Source: an uncultured Erysipelotrichaceae bacterium (GTDB taxonomy: Bacteria; Bacillota_I; Bacilli_A; Erysipelotrichales; Erysipelotrichaceae). Taken from it: DNA of 20,066 bases. The stretch covers positions 1 to 20,066 of the forward strand of contig CAKVAL010000034.1 in assembly GCA_934725085.1 (NCBI GenBank), written 5' to 3'. The notes under the pieces are model-generated. The model made no database searches. It saw only the letters and a program-made list of their open reading frames with translations, and had not been told where the DNA came from. The position numbers were made by a program, and so were the translations under genes. This document shows positions 1-7,831 of this stretch, piece after piece (the first letter of the stretch is position 1; every line of letters starts with the position of its first letter).

Positions 1-1590
1 ATAGCCTCTTCTTCTTTATGTAGAAATATTGGTTACTTTTTCTTAAAAGATATCTATGCTTCTTTAAACTTAAAAGATTTCTTTGATAAGGTATGTAAAG
101 GAAGAAAGATTACATATGATCCAAATCTTATAAATATGGCTCTTGTTATGCTTCGAATACTTGATCCTGGAAGTAAGTTATACTCGCAATCTAAATTATC
201 TTCTTTATATGGTGATGTTTGTTTCCCTTATCAACATATTCCAAGATTTATGGATATCTTAGAAGATAATTATGATGATTATTTGTCTTACTTATTTGAT
301 TCTAGTAATAACATAATCAAAAGAAACACTGATGTATGTTATTTTGACTGCACAAACTTTTACTTTGAAAAAGAAGAGGAAGATGAGGACTATTATGATG
401 ATGTAACTGGTGAACTAATAAAAGGTTTATTAAAATATGGTGTATCTAAAGAACACAGACCAAATCCTATAGTACAAATGGGACTATTTATGGATGGTGA
501 TGGTATTCCTTTAAGTATGTGTGTAAATCCTGGAAGTGATAATGAATCATTATCAGCAGTACCTAGTGAAAAGAAACTATTAAAGATGTTTGAAGGAAAA
601 GACATCATCTATTGTGCCAATGCAGGGCTAGGATATACAAACATCCGTGTCTTTAATGATATGGGTGGTAGAAAATTCGTAGTAACTCAATCAATTAAGA
701 AGTTAAGTGAAGTTGTTAAACAAGCTGTTTTTAATAATTATGAATATAAGTTTTCGTCTACCGGTAAGAAAGCTTCATTAGAGTTTATGAAAACATTTGA
801 TAAAAACGATACTAATAATCTTGATTTCTATAATGGCTATATCTATAAATCTATTGAAGTAGATAGTCTTGTAGATTTAGGTTTAACTGAAACCAAACTT
901 CTTAAAAACGGTAATACTAGAAAAGTGAAATCAAAAGGAACACTTAAACAAAGAATTATAGTTACTTACAATAGAAAGATGGCTGAATACCAAAAGACCA
1001 TAAGGAATAGACAAATAGAAAGAGCTAAGAGCCTATTAGAACATATTGACCCAGATGCTTATAAGAAAGGGCCAAACGATGTCACTCGTTTTATAAAGTC
1101 TAGTAAGAAAAACAGTAAGACCGATTATTATCTAGATGAAGAAAGAATCAAAGAAGAAGAAAAGTATGATGGTTTCTATTGTGTAGCTACCAACATTTTT
1201 GATAAAGATGAAAGAGAAATAATTGATATTCAAAGAAATAGATATAAGATAGAAGACTGTTTTAGAGTATTAAAGACACACTTTCATACAAGACCTGTAC
1301 ACCACTATAAAGAAGAAAGAATCAAAGCTCACTTTCTAATCTGTTATACCGCTCTATTGATATATAGATTACTTGAAGTGAAGCTTGATAGAAATAATTC
1401 TCATTTTACAACAGGTCAAATCATCACTACTTTAAAAAACATGAATGTTCTAGATTGTGAAGGAGTCTTCTATAAATCATGTTACACAGGCTCTAATGTA
1501 TTAGATTCATTAGAACAAGTATTTAACTTAAATTTAAACAAAGCATACTTTCAACCAAGCACATTAAACAAAATAGCTAAAAAAATATAA
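1..1590 (+). CDS. IS1634/IS4-family DDE transposase, 5'-partial
   Basis: DDE transposase that would cut and rejoin the ends of its own element. The frame has no stop from base 1 to 1590. The first Met in the window is at 136, but 45 upstream codons read as matching protein (a helical segment rich in Lys and Asp), so the true start is outside the window. Numbering from the Met at 136, the first catalytic Asp is D71 in YFDCTNFYFE and the Glu is E373 in RYKIEDCFRVLK, the usual Y-(2)-R-(3)-E-(6)-K-like signature of IS4-type enzymes. The second Asp, expected in a DAGL motif, is replaced by Asn (residue 162, codon AAT at 619-621, motif ANAGLGY). That single change would be expected to abolish catalysis. 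Family is clear from the motifs; activity is doubtful. Confidence 0.88.
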   Translation: MASSSLCRNIGYFFLKDIYASLNLKDFFDKVCKGRKITYDPNLINMALVMLRILDPGSKLYSQSKLSSLYGDVCFPYQHIPRFMDILEDNYDDYLSYLFDSSNNIIKRNTDVCYFDCTNFYFEKEEEDEDYYDDVTGELIKGLLKYGVSKEHRPNPIVQMGLFMDGDGIPLSMCVNPGSDNESLSAVPSEKKLLKMFEGKDIIYCANAGLGYTNIRVFNDMGGRKFVVTQSIKKLSEVVKQAVFNNYEYKFSSTGKKASLEFMKTFDKNDTNNLDFYNGYIYKSIEVDSLVDLGLTETKLLKNGNTRKVKSKGTLKQRIIVTYNRKMAEYQKTIRNRQIERAKSLLEHIDPDAYKKGPNDVTRFIKSSKKNSKTDYYLDEERIKEEEKYDGFYCVATNIFDKDEREIIDIQRNRYKIEDCFRVLKTHFHTRPVHHYKEERIKAHFLICYTALLIYRLLEVKLDRNNSHFTTGQIITTLKNMNVLDCEGVFYKSCYTGSNVLDSLEQVFNLNLNKAYFQPSTLNKIAKKI

Positions 1591-1627
1591 GTTAAGTATT
1601 TCCATACAACACTTTAAAAAAATCAAA

Positions 1628-1667
1628 AAAGCTAGAATACGGCCTATTTATGCGGTATTCTAGCTTT
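1628..1667 (+). terminator. Hairpin terminator after the transposase
   Basis: Thirteen-base perfect arms, AAAGCTAGAATAC (1628-1640) and its complement (1655-1667), separated by 14 bases, lie 37 bases after the transposase stop. The downstream T tract is short (TTTATTACTTTTATT), so this is a moderate intrinsic terminator. It is A-rich on the other side and may work in both directions. Confidence 0.6.
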
Positions 1668-1701
1668 ATTACTTTTATTAACTGTCAAAGATGGGGTTTT
1701 A

Positions 1702-1732
1702 TGTATCTTAACTTTAATTAAGTTAAGATACA
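1702..1732. repeat. 13-bp perfect palindrome between the IS and the antitoxin gene
   Basis: TGTATCTTAACTT (1702-1714) and its exact complement (1720-1732) are separated by only five bases (TAATT). There is no T tract beside it, so it is not a typical terminator. It lies about 40 bases upstream of the likely -35 of the antitoxin gene and just beyond the presumed IS end, so it could be an operator, a stem in a transcript, or part of the insertion target. Confidence 0.6.
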
Positions 1733-1774
1733 AAATAAGTGTTAAGACTCAACAACGAAGTAATTTTGATTGTA

Positions 1775-1803
1775 TTGAATTACTATTAGCTAATATTTAA
1801 TAT
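1775..1803 (+). promoter_or_regulatory. Candidate sigma-A promoter of the Phd-type antitoxin gene
   Basis: TTGAAT (1775-1780), a 17-base spacer and TAATAT (1798-1803, overlapping TATAAT at 1801-1806) stand about 25 bases before the ATG. A GGGAA ribosome-site-like sequence follows. Found by eye. Confidence 0.45.
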
Positions 1804-1826
1804 AATTAAATCAGGGAAATTAATTC

Positions 1827-2069
1827 ATGAAAATCATAGTTGTTACATCTACCGAGATACAAAATAATTTTGAAAAATATCTAAGTCTTGTAATGTCTGG
1901 ACAAGAAGTTATTATCACAAGAAATGGCAAAGAAGTAGGTCGTTTAGTTCCAAAAGATACTGCTGTATCTTATTTAACTGACTCCCTAACTGGAATCATT
2001 AAAGAATCTTATGATTTGGATAAAGTAAAAGAAGAAGAGTTAATGAAGAAATATGGTTCTTCTTATTGA
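1827..2069 (+). CDS. Phd/YefM-family antitoxin, orphan
   Basis: Eighty-residue protein with the Phd/YefM layout: an N-terminal DNA-binding fold starting VTSTEIQNNFEKYLSLV, the family motif around residues 25-40 (GQEVIITRNGKEVGRLVP), and an acidic/basic C-terminal tail (residues 50-80) that in this family wraps the toxin. Such proteins neutralise a partner toxin and repress their own promoter. The start at 1827 follows AGGGAAAT. The downstream frame overlaps the last 17 bases and begins as a PIN toxin, the arrangement of a Phd-VapC type II pair, but that toxin is truncated. The antitoxin itself looks intact, so it could survive as a free repressor or as an antidote to a related toxin elsewhere. 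Confidence 0.85.
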   Translation: MKIIVVTSTEIQNNFEKYLSLVMSGQEVIITRNGKEVGRLVPKDTAVSYLTDSLTGIIKESYDLDKVKEEELMKKYGSSY

Positions 2070-2166
2070 CACTAATGTATTATGTAAAAGAATTTATCGA
2101 AAGCAAGATTCTTTCTCTAACTCCAACAGAATTATTGACAAGAATGTAATTAAGTCCTTAACATAA
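2053..2166 (+). pseudogene. PIN-domain (VapC-like) toxin remnant
   Basis: An ATG at 2053, overlapping the antitoxin end by 17 bases, opens a 37-codon frame that starts MVLLIDTNVLCKRIYRK. The hydrophobic strand followed by D-T-N is the start of a PIN ribonuclease, where the Asp is the first metal ligand. PIN toxins are normally about 120-140 residues with three more acidic residues; here the frame stops at 2166 with none of the rest of the domain. The toxin is therefore broken by deletion, and the residual 20 or so codons after KRIYRK do not resemble the family. Confidence 0.65.
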
Positions 2167-2168
2167 AA

Positions 2169-2199
2169 AGCATCTACAGCTTATTTAGCCATAGATGCT
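2169..2199. terminator. Bidirectional terminator between the TA remnant and the beta-glucosidase operon
   Basis: Arms AGCATCTA (2169-2176) and TAGATGCT (2192-2199) form an 8-bp stem. On the plus strand it is followed by CAATTTTTT; on the minus strand by TTTTTATG, so it can end both the toxin remnant transcript and the 6-phospho-beta-glucosidase operon, whose stop is at 2207. Confidence 0.7.
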
Positions 2200-2206
2200 C
2201 AATTTT

Positions 2207-3733
2207 TTATAATTCTTCACCATTAGTTTCAATTATATGTTTATACCAATAAAATGAATCTTTTGGATAACGATTATAAGAACCATTTCCTAAATCATCA
2301 CAATCAACATATACAAAACCATATCTTTTAGACATTTGACCGGTTGAACAACTTATCAAATCAATACAGCCCCAAGATGTATAACCAATTACGTCAACAC
2401 CATCTATTTCTATCGCTTTTTTAACTTCGCTTAAATGGTCTTTTAAATAAGCAATACGATAATCATCATGAACCTTATTATCTTCATTTAATACATCTTT
2501 GGCGCCAAGACCATTTTCAACAATCATTATTGGCTTATGATAACGATCATATAAATAGTTTAAGGTATATCTTAATCCCACAGGATCAACGGCCCAACCC
2601 CATTCACTAATTTTTAAATGAGGATTAGAAATATGCCTTATCATATTTCCTTCAGCCATCTTTAATCCCTCTTCTTTTGCGGCAGCAATTGAAGTTTGAT
2701 AATAACTAATTGATATAAAATCAACAGTTCCCTCTTTTAATAACTCTAGGTCACCATCTTCAATTGGAAGAACAATCCCCCTGTTTCTTAAATCAATTAA
2801 TTTATATTCTGGTAAATATCCTCTTACCATCGTATCACTATAGTAATTAACTCTTAGATCATAGCTCTTTAAAGCTTCAAAATTATCCTCTGGTTTACAA
2901 GTATATGCGTATGGAATAGAAGAACTAATCATACAACCTATCTTCATATCAGGATATCTTTCGTGTGCTAGTTTACACACTTTAGCGCTTGCTAACATCT
3001 GATGATAAGAAGCAATTTCGCATAGTTTTGTATCCTTAGAAAATACTCCAGCATTCGCATAACCACTATGAACTATCGAATTAATTTCATTAAAAGTTAA
3101 CCAATATTTTACTTTACCTGAATACCTATTAAATAATGTCTCACTATATTTTAAGAACAAGTCTACAACTCTTCTATCCGCAAAGCCATTATATTTAACA
3201 CATAGGGCCAATGGCATTTCATAATGAGAGATAGTTACAACAGGTTCTATGCCATATTTTAATAATTCATCAAAAACAGAATCATAGAACTTTAAGCCGA
3301 GTTCATTAGGAACTTCATCATCACCGTTAGGAAATATACGGCTCCATGCGATTGACATACGATAAGCCTTAAAACCCATCTTAGCCAACAAAGCGATATC
3401 TTCTTTATAATGATGATAAAAATCACTAGCTTTATGATTAGGATAATATTCACCATCCACTATCTTAGGCACACCGTTTTCTGGATAAGTTTCTTTTTTA
3501 AACGCAATACAAGCCTTCTCTTCCCCACTATTTTCATAAGTAACATAACGCATGCTACTTAAGAATTTTTTATATTCGGGGTTAATATTAGGTAAGTCAA
3601 CATTGAACTTGCTATGACCACCACAGGTCATCACATCAGCTATGCATAGACCCTTCCCATCTTCAAGATAAGCTCCTTCAAATTGGTTTGCAGCAGTAGC
3701 TCCGCCCCATAAAAAATCTTTTGGAAATGGCAT
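2207..3733 (-). CDS. bglA: 6-phospho-beta-glucosidase, glycoside hydrolase family 1
   Basis: Cytoplasmic hydrolase that splits phosphorylated beta-glucosides such as cellobiose-6-phosphate into glucose and glucose-6-phosphate. The 508 residues show the GH1 start FLWGGATAANQFEGA, the acid/base Glu E216 in TFNEIN, and the nucleophile E406 in IVENGLG. The segment S461-x7-K469-x-Y471 (SCSTGQMSKRY) is the phosphate-binding loop that separates 6-phospho-glycosidases from plain beta-glucosidases. There is an insertion of roughly 50 residues after position 40, which occurs in some members and explains the length above the usual 460-480. The ATG shares one base with the stop of the EIIC gene (TAATG), so translation is probably coupled. 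It is the last gene of the PTS operon. Confidence 0.95.
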   Translation of the reverse strand: MPFPKDFLWGGATAANQFEGAYLEDGKGLCIADVMTCGGHSKFNVDLPNINPEYKKFLSSMRYVTYENSGEEKACIAFKKETYPENGVPKIVDGEYYPNHKASDFYHHYKEDIALLAKMGFKAYRMSIAWSRIFPNGDDEVPNELGLKFYDSVFDELLKYGIEPVVTISHYEMPLALCVKYNGFADRRVVDLFLKYSETLFNRYSGKVKYWLTFNEINSIVHSGYANAGVFSKDTKLCEIASYHQMLASAKVCKLAHERYPDMKIGCMISSSIPYAYTCKPEDNFEALKSYDLRVNYYSDTMVRGYLPEYKLIDLRNRGIVLPIEDGDLELLKEGTVDFISISYYQTSIAAAKEEGLKMAEGNMIRHISNPHLKISEWGWAVDPVGLRYTLNYLYDRYHKPIMIVENGLGAKDVLNEDNKVHDDYRIAYLKDHLSEVKKAIEIDGVDVIGYTSWGCIDLISCSTGQMSKRYGFVYVDCDDLGNGSYNRYPKDSFYWYKHIIETNGEEL

Positions 3734-5016
3734 TATGCGTTCTCTGTTTCTTCTTTTAGAGCTTCATTATCTGCTACTTTAAAGAAAGGATAATATAGGA
3801 CAACAGAAATAACTGTACAAATCAATACAACAGCCAATAATTTTACACCACCTGACATAAAGCCTGAAATAAACTTAGGCATTACCCATGGAGCCATTAC
3901 AGCTGGATTAATGCTGTTTGCGAAGCCTAATTTACATAAGCCCCATGCAACTAAACTACAAATTGGAGTAGATAGTACCATTGGAATAAAGAAAATTGGA
4001 TTTAATACAACTGGTACACCAAACATCATTGGTTCAGAAATATTGAATAAGCATGGAACTGTTGAAATCTTAGCAAGTGATTTATAACGTTCAGACTTAG
4101 CTGTCAACATTGAAATTGCTAGACCAATCAAATTGCCACTGCCACCTAAACTCATAGCTGCATAAATAGTTACGAACGCTAAGTTAGGAAGTTCAGCAAC
4201 TGGAGTTCCAGCCATGTAAGCTTCTAAATTTCCAAGTAAGCAAAATGAAATTGCAGGTGAGAATACGTTCATAACAGCACTTGGATGAACACCAAAGAAC
4301 CATAATAAGTTTGAGAAAGTATACGCAATAATTATTGCCCAAGGAGATGAACCAACATTCATGATTGGAGTAGCCAATAGTTGGTTAATCAAATCAAATA
4401 AGTTATTAAATGCAGTTAAGCTTAATGCCCATTTAATTAAGAATGCTACAGTGAAAATGATAATCGCAACAAATGTTGGAGATAATGAATCTGTAACCAT
4501 TGTTGGAACTGAATCAGGTAATTTAATAGACATCTTCTTCATTAAGAAAACGTAAATATTAGATACAATCATACCCAATAAAATTGCTACGAAAATGCCC
4601 TTTGAACCTAAATATGCAGTATTAATTAAATATGTAGTTGATCTTCCTTCAACATTAACAACAAGTGGCATTAATACCAAGAACACACCTAATGTAACAA
4701 CCGCTGTAGTAATACCGTTAATACCCTTTTGTTTACCATTGTTGTAGGCAATAGAAATAACGATATATAAAGCTAACATGTTCATTGTTACTGTTAATAC
4801 TTCATTACATACTCCTGATAAACCAGTGCTTGATAAGAATGCTGACCAAGCAGGAATAGGTAGGTTAACAAGAATAGCTAAGATACAAACGCCTAATGTA
4901 ATAGGCATAGTATACATCATACCTCTAGATAAAGCTTTAATAGTATCACTGCCGTTAATCTTTTCAGCAAGCGGTGCTATGTACTTTTCTAGTAAAGCTT
5001 GAATTTTTTGAAACAT
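3733..5016 (-). CDS. celB: PTS lactose/cellobiose-family EIIC permease
   Basis: Membrane channel component that takes up a beta-glucoside or disaccharide while it is phosphorylated by the EIIB partner. The 427 residues form about ten hydrophobic segments, with the EIIC start (FQKIQALLEKYIAPLAEKINGS, amphipathic helix followed by MYTMPITLGVCILAILVNLP) and the family's substrate-loop sequences FGVHPSAVMNVFSP and SLGGSGNLIGLAISM and NISEPMMFGVPVVLNP. The NISEP-type motif is the signature of the Lac family. Length is standard. RBS GAGGAG lies 8 bases before the ATG. Preceded by EIIA and translationally coupled to the hydrolase gene. Confidence 0.95.
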   Translation of the reverse strand: MFQKIQALLEKYIAPLAEKINGSDTIKALSRGMMYTMPITLGVCILAILVNLPIPAWSAFLSSTGLSGVCNEVLTVTMNMLALYIVISIAYNNGKQKGINGITTAVVTLGVFLVLMPLVVNVEGRSTTYLINTAYLGSKGIFVAILLGMIVSNIYVFLMKKMSIKLPDSVPTMVTDSLSPTFVAIIIFTVAFLIKWALSLTAFNNLFDLINQLLATPIMNVGSSPWAIIIAYTFSNLLWFFGVHPSAVMNVFSPAISFCLLGNLEAYMAGTPVAELPNLAFVTIYAAMSLGGSGNLIGLAISMLTAKSERYKSLAKISTVPCLFNISEPMMFGVPVVLNPIFFIPMVLSTPICSLVAWGLCKLGFANSINPAVMAPWVMPKFISGFMSGGVKLLAVVLICTVISVVLYYPFFKVADNEALKEETENA

Positions 5017-5030
5017 AATTTTTCTCCTCT

Positions 5031-5342
5031 TTATTTAATTCTTTTTAAAAGATCTATATATTGTTCGCTAATAATTTTGAAAGTCTCTGCGCTCATTAGA
5101 ATATCTTCAGCATGAATTAGGAATAGATTTGGTGTTACTCCCTCTCCATTTACTTCCTTTTGAATCAAGTCTGCATGAATCTTGTGTCCAACATTGAAAT
5201 GCTCTTCACCCTCTTGTCTTAATCTTTGACTTTCTTTTTCATCCCCATTTTTCATAGCCTCAATTGAATCAATGAAACAACTTCTAGCTAGTCCAACTTC
5301 TGAAATCACATGGAAACAAATTTCTGCTAATTTCTCATCCAT
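5031..5342 (-). CDS. celC: PTS lactose/cellobiose-family EIIA
   Basis: Soluble phosphocarrier that receives phosphate from HPr and passes it to EIIB. The 103-residue three-helix protein matches the usual length. H77 in FLIHAEDILMSAET is the phosphorylated His, and D80 next to it is in the position of the conserved Asp that binds the trimer metal. It begins three bases after the EIIB stop with GGAG just upstream, so the two are co-translated, and it is followed by EIIC after 14 bases. Confidence 0.95.
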   Translation of the reverse strand: MDEKLAEICFHVISEVGLARSCFIDSIEAMKNGDEKESQRLRQEGEEHFNVGHKIHADLIQKEVNGEGVTPNLFLIHAEDILMSAETFKIISEQYIDLLKRIK

Positions 5343-5345
5343 AGA

Positions 5346-5642
5346 TTAGTCTCCAATAACCTTTCTAGCCTCTTCTAAAACTTTTGAACCATTCATTGTT
5401 CCATATGCAGCCATGTCGATTACTTCTACTGGACAATTAACTAATGATTTAATCTTGTTAAGTTGAAACTTAACTTGTGGTCCAAGCAAAATAATATCAA
5501 CATCTGCATATTCTTTTACTTCATCAATTGGATGAGCTTCGATTTGACAATCATAGCCCATTTGTTCTGCACTAGTTTGCATTTTCTTAACCATCATACT
5601 AGTAGACATTCCATTTGCGCATAATAATACAATTCTTCTCAT
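5346..5642 (-). CDS. celA: PTS lactose/cellobiose-family EIIB
   Basis: Soluble phosphotransferase that takes phosphate from EIIA on C8 in the N-terminal loop (IVLLCANGMSTSMMVKKM) and gives it to the sugar in EIIC. The 98 residues are family length, with the typical later segment DVDIILLGPQVKFQL and CPVEVIDMAAYGTMNG. It is the first structural gene of the operon. A strong AAGGAGG stands about 9 bases before the ATG. Its upstream region contains the TTTCC-N11-GGAAA palindrome, the likely activator site. Confidence 0.95.
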   Translation of the reverse strand: MRRIVLLCANGMSTSMMVKKMQTSAEQMGYDCQIEAHPIDEVKEYADVDIILLGPQVKFQLNKIKSLVNCPVEVIDMAAYGTMNGSKVLEEARKVIGD

Positions 5643-5700
5643 ATAGTGTCCTCCTTATAACTAGATTTTATATTTTGTAAAATATTGAGCTTATCCATTA

Positions 5701-5721
5701 TTTCCGCATATATTGTGGAAA
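5701..5721. promoter_or_regulatory. Palindromic operator, CelR/LicR-type, upstream of the PTS genes
   Basis: TTTCC (5701-5705) and GGAAA (5717-5721) flank 11 bases; the inner CA/TG bases also pair. It lies about 60 bases upstream of the EIIB start and just after the regulator's terminator. From memory, the CelR box reported for cellobiose operons of streptococci is a TTTCC-N10-GGAAA palindrome, so this is a close relative differing by one base of spacing. The position, upstream of a weak -35, fits activation. Assignment to the neighbouring regulator is inference. Confidence 0.6.
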
Positions 5722-5722
5722 T

Positions 5723-5746
5723 AAAAAAAGCACCCGTATTGGATGC
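5723..5746 (-). terminator. Terminator after the PRD regulator gene
   Basis: On the minus strand, GCATCC (5746-5741) pairs with GGGTGC (5735-5730, one G-U pair) and is followed by seven Ts (5729-5723). It starts right at the regulator's stop codon and separates its transcript from the PTS genes, so these need their own promoter. Confidence 0.75.
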
Positions 5747-7642
5747 TTATTCAATCGTATCTAGACTCGCTAACATTTCGATAAAACCTTCAAAACTCTT
5801 ATCATTTATTAGCTTTTTTACATAATCATCGTTCAAGAAGAAACGCATTGTAAGATCATAGAACTTAACTAAATTCTTACCTCTATTTTTTCCAATGTTT
5901 GTTAAAAAGACCACTTGAACCATTTCATTTTCCCATAAAATTGGCTTATCTAAAATTCCTATATAAACAAAGTTTTCATCACAAATAGATTCAACAGTAT
6001 GTGGCATGGCAACATAATTACCAAATGCTGTCTTTGCCAAATGTTCTCTAGTGATAACACTATCGTAATATTCTTTATTTAAGTGATACTTATCTTTGGC
6101 ATATTCATACATTTCCTTAATAACCGATATTCTATCATTTGACTTTAAATGAGGTATGAATTGGTCTTTCGCATAATACTCACTCAAAACATCATTTTTC
6201 ACTGTATTAAAAATATTGATTACTTTTTCCTTGTCTTTCGTATCTAGAAAATAGCCTACTTGTACTATTGGAATAGGTACCTTGGAAACAATAGGAACAG
6301 TAGTAAAAATATAATCAAAATGGCTAAAGTCTATGTCTTTTAAATCTCTTAGCGAACACACTTCTATTTCATTTAAGAAAGCAGTGAACTCATTCTTATA
6401 CTTGTATTTCAATAAGTGAGCAGAACCATTACTAGAGCCACAAACTAGAATAATATTCTTTTTTTGAAAAGAATTGTCCTGTCTTTTTTCTTTCTCGATG
6501 CTTAATGAAAATATAAGGGCTAGATAAGATATCTCATCATCATTTATTTTTACACCCAAACTATTTTCTATTAACTTAGATGCTTCTATTGCCATCTGGT
6601 AACCAAAGGAATACTTTTGTTTAATCTTTTCTTTAAGTGGATTCTTAGCAATAATACCATATTTGATTCTAATGATCATGGGCACTAAATGCCTTGCTAA
6701 ATTAAGTTGTAAATCAAAATCATTCATCAAATTTATCGCATAAGTCGAATCTACTGTTTCTATCATTTTTTGAGATAAAGCATATACATCTTCTTTGATA
6801 TAAATATTAGCGTTCTTAATTTCAAAACTTGAACTGTTTCTCATTCCCGATAATCTTATAGCTAGATTACATATTTCATCTTCTGAAAATTCAATCGCAT
6901 ACATTTTATTCAACACTTTAAATAAATCTTTTATAAGTTTGTATTCATATGAATTTTGATCAATATGTGATGAACAAATATTCTTATTTTGTTTAATACG
7001 TCTAATATTTACAAACAACAAAATAATAAATTGGTCATAGAACACTTCATCCAGAAACAAATTATATTTATCAAATATTTCAATAACCACTTTGTTAATG
7101 GAATTAATACTGGCTTCTCCTTCAATGTCTCTAAAATACCCAGATACATCAAAGCGTGTAAGGATAGAAGCTATACACATTCTTTTATTTTCTTCCGTAC
7201 CATTAATATGTATTCCGTGGTTTTTCTTGTTTTCAAAGCTTAAATGAAAGTCAGATAGAACGCTATCTATATTCTTCATTAGTATGCTTACTCTAGATTC
7301 AGAAATATATAATTGGTTTGCGATTTTTGTGGTAGACACATAATGATGATCATTATCCAACAAAAACAAGATTACATAGGCCATACGATTAGTAGAATCT
7401 TGAGGTACTTTTGTATTAGTTGCTAGATACTTTTCATATTTATCATTATCAAAGATATAGATTGAATTTCCATAGTGTGGTTTAGAAACAATAGAAAAAC
7501 CATTCTTTTTGCCAATGAGGGACAATTCTTTTAAATCTTCTCTAATTGTTCTATCAGAAACATTCAAACTAGCAGCGATTTGTTTAGAAGTAATATAAGT
7601 ATCGCTTTTTAGTTTATTCAATATATCTATATGCCTTGACAT
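5747..7642 (-). CDS. licR: LicR/CelR-type PRD transcriptional activator with EIIB and EIIA domains
   Basis: Activator of the adjacent PTS operon, controlled by PTS phosphorylation. Domains of the 631 residues: HTH_11-type DNA-binding domain (about 1-60), a second Mga-like HTH (about 85-145), PRD1 (about 185-275), PRD2 (about 285-390), a Gat-type EIIB domain (395-480, C401 in IILVCGSSNGSAHLL) and a Fru/Mtl-type EIIA domain (490-631, H548 in YVAMPHTVES). In PRD2 the first conserved His is present (H318 in LARHLVPMIIRIK), but the other PRD histidines appear replaced: in PRD1 by Leu and Arg (ILLFVNIRRIK, LAIRLSG), in PRD2 second position by Ile (LALIFSL). The phospho-signal may therefore pass mainly through H318, C401 and H548. 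No good Shine-Dalgarno precedes the ATG. It faces the same direction as the PTS genes. Confidence 0.92.
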   Translation of the reverse strand: MSRHIDILNKLKSDTYITSKQIAASLNVSDRTIREDLKELSLIGKKNGFSIVSKPHYGNSIYIFDNDKYEKYLATNTKVPQDSTNRMAYVILFLLDNDHHYVSTTKIANQLYISESRVSILMKNIDSVLSDFHLSFENKKNHGIHINGTEENKRMCIASILTRFDVSGYFRDIEGEASINSINKVVIEIFDKYNLFLDEVFYDQFIILLFVNIRRIKQNKNICSSHIDQNSYEYKLIKDLFKVLNKMYAIEFSEDEICNLAIRLSGMRNSSSFEIKNANIYIKEDVYALSQKMIETVDSTYAINLMNDFDLQLNLARHLVPMIIRIKYGIIAKNPLKEKIKQKYSFGYQMAIEASKLIENSLGVKINDDEISYLALIFSLSIEKEKRQDNSFQKKNIILVCGSSNGSAHLLKYKYKNEFTAFLNEIEVCSLRDLKDIDFSHFDYIFTTVPIVSKVPIPIVQVGYFLDTKDKEKVINIFNTVKNDVLSEYYAKDQFIPHLKSNDRISVIKEMYEYAKDKYHLNKEYYDSVITREHLAKTAFGNYVAMPHTVESICDENFVYIGILDKPILWENEMVQVVFLTNIGKNRGKNLVKFYDLTMRFFLNDDYVKKLINDKSFEGFIEMLASLDTIE

Positions 7643-7831
7643 AACTTCATATTATTATCTTTTATCTTTATAATCAATAATCACAGATATCAATGCCACT
7701 AGTGTAGTTATTATTACTTTAAGTATCGATCAGTCACCCTATCATTCACCCTATGCTTATGATGATGGCTTATACAACAGTAAGTCAAGGCAATTTGAAT
7801 TATTTTTTATGTTAAAGTGTCTGTTTTGTGT
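7643..7831. other. Intergenic spacer, regulator promoter side
   Basis: About 190 bases between the PRD regulator and the remnant gene to its right. On the minus strand a weak promoter-like TTGATA with TATAAA 15 bases away lies about 40 bases before the regulator ATG. A 12-bp imperfect tandem (CAGTCACCCTAT, CATTCACCCTAT at 7731-7754) is present, and 15 bases (7729-7743) recur exactly inside the remnant at 8018-8032. No gene is seen. Confidence 0.4.

Larger units (their letters stand above)
1..1695 (+). mobile_element. IS1634/IS4-type insertion sequence, right part only
   Basis: The element is defined by the transposase frame, which is open to the left edge, so its left end lies outside the window. 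After the transposase stop there is a terminator-like hairpin (1628-1667) and then a short non-coding stretch ending around CTGTCAAAGATGGGG (1682-1696). I take this as the approximate right end because the sequence downstream changes character and leads into a different gene. The exact terminal inverted repeat and target duplication cannot be fixed without the other end, so the right boundary is an estimate. Confidence 0.6.
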
